This document shows positions 9,145 through 10,055 of a DNA stretch of 10,055 nt, piece after piece (the stretch's first letter is position 1; every line of letters begins with the position of its first letter). Both the position numbers and the translations under genes were made by a program. The stretch spans positions 1-10,055 of the forward strand of contig JAQVWW010000014.1 in the NCBI GenBank assembly GCA_028709505.1, read 5' to 3'. The notes below the pieces were generated by a model. That model was not told where the DNA came from. It did no database searches and was given only the letters and a program-made list of their open reading frames with translations. The stretch is from Eubacteriales bacterium. GTDB taxonomy: Bacteria > Bacillota > Clostridia > Christensenellales > UMGS416.

Positions 9145-10055
9145 ATGCAATATAATTTAGACAAACAAACGCTGGTTCCCATCGACCTGGAAGAGGAGAT
9201 GAAAAAATCGTTTATCTCCTACGCCATGGCCACCATCATGAGCCGGGCGCTGCCCGACGTGCGCGACGGCCTAAAGCCGGTGCACCGGCGCATCCTGTAC
9301 GCGATGAACGAGCTGGGCGTTACGCCGGATAAGCCCTATCGTAAGTCGGTGCGTATCGTCGGCGACGTGCTGGGCAAATATCACCCGCACGGCGATACGG
9401 CCGTGTACGATACGATGGTGCGCATGGCCCAGGATTTTTCCACCCGCTACCTGCTGGTGGACGGCCACGGCAACTACGGATCGGTGGACGGCGACGGCGC
9501 CGCCGCCATGCGTTATACCGAGGCCAGGCTGGCCGGTATTTCAATGGAGATGCTGCGCGATATCGAAAAAGAGACGGTGGACTTCTACCCGAACTTCGAC
9601 GAATCGCTGATGCAGCCCGAAGTACTGCCGGCACGCTACCCGAACCTGCTGGTCAACGGTTCCAGCGGCATCGCCGTGGGCATGGCCACCAACATACCGC
9701 CGCACAATCTGCGCGAGATCATCAAAGGCACCATCGCCATGATGGACAACCCCGATATCACCGTAGAGGAACTGATGGAGCACATCCCCGGGCCGGACTT
9801 TCCCACCAGCGCCCAGATCATGGGTCGCAGCGGCATTTTGCGCGCCTATAAGACCGGCCGGGGCCGCGTCATCATGCGCGCCGTGGCCGAGATTGAGGAA
9901 AGGGGCAACGGCCGGGGCCGTATCATTGTACCGAGCTGCCGTATCAGGTAAACAAGGCCAAGCTGGTGGAGAAGATTGCCGACCTGGTGCACGAAAAGAG
10001 CGTCGAGGGCATCTCGGATATCCGCGACGAATCGGACCGCGACGGCATCCGCGTG
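9145..10055 (+). CDS. gyrA: DNA gyrase subunit A, N-terminal part, with an apparent frameshift near 9930 and cut by the window end
   Basis: GyrA forms the DNA-cleaving core of gyrase. The winged-helix breakage-reunion domain begins normally: [25 protein letters not shown] (25-49), then the quinolone-determining region with [21 protein letters not shown] (79-98). The catalytic tyrosine is Tyr124 in [11 protein letters not shown]. The residue equivalent to E. coli Ser83 is Thr85 and that of Asp87 is Asp89, both compatible with a drug-sensitive enzyme. The frame as written runs to TAA 9949-9951 after 268 codons, ending in a non-GyrA tail PSCRIR. From 9933 the -1 frame reads [18 protein letters not shown] and continues as normal GyrA to the window end, so one base is missing between GTA (9928-9930) and CC. 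Start ATG 9145 has GAGGT overlapping the gyrB stop. Full GyrA is about 800 residues, so over half lies beyond the window. Confidence 0.95.

Noticed and set aside
9921..9951. Programmed -1 frameshift in gyrA
   Set aside because: The direction would fit, but there is no X XXY YYZ slippery heptamer at ATTGTACCG and programmed shifting is not known for gyrA. A missing base is simpler.

Overview
The window is GC-rich throughout and all identified genes lie on the + strand. The 3' half carries remB-gyrB-gyrA, the gene order found downstream of recF near the replication origin in Bacillota such as Bacillus subtilis. A RemB-type protein together with strong GGAGG-like ribosome binding sites points to a GC-rich member of Bacillota (Clostridia-like). 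The exact lineage cannot be fixed from the sequence alone.

Region 1 (1-6701) is the distal part of a surface or exopolysaccharide biosynthesis operon that begins upstream of the window. In order it holds: the C-terminal part of a probable polysaccharide-deacetylase-like protein, two GT-B fold family 4 glycosyltransferases, an O-antigen ligase/polymerase-like membrane protein (Wzy/WaaL type), a GT2 family glycosyltransferase, and a MOP-superfamily flippase (Wzx type). Genes overlap or are 1-3 bases apart, with two ATGA start-stop overlaps, so this is one translationally coupled transcript. The set fits Wzx/Wzy-type assembly: glycosyltransferases extend a lipid-linked repeat unit, the flippase exports it, and the polymerase or ligase joins it. 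No priming sugar-phosphate transferase or chain-length regulator is visible here; they would have to lie upstream.

Region 2 (6702-6909) is a 208-base intergenic stretch. It holds a GC-rich hairpin after the flippase, a good sigma-A-like promoter inside a 38-base island of pure A/T containing palindromes, and then an intrinsic-terminator-like hairpin with a six-T run just before the remB ribosome binding site. That order suggests remB-gyrBA transcription may be attenuated.

Region 3 (6910-10055) is remB (a homologue of the B. subtilis matrix regulator RemB/YaaB), complete gyrB, and the 5' part of gyrA. gyrA as written contains a one-base deletion near 9930 that stops translation after 268 codons. 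The canonical GyrA sequence resumes in the -1 frame up to the window end, so a sequencing or assembly error is most likely. I found no convincing undescribed system. The points most worth a second look are the gyrA frameshift, the remB leader, and the direct adjacency of a matrix regulator gene to a polysaccharide operon.
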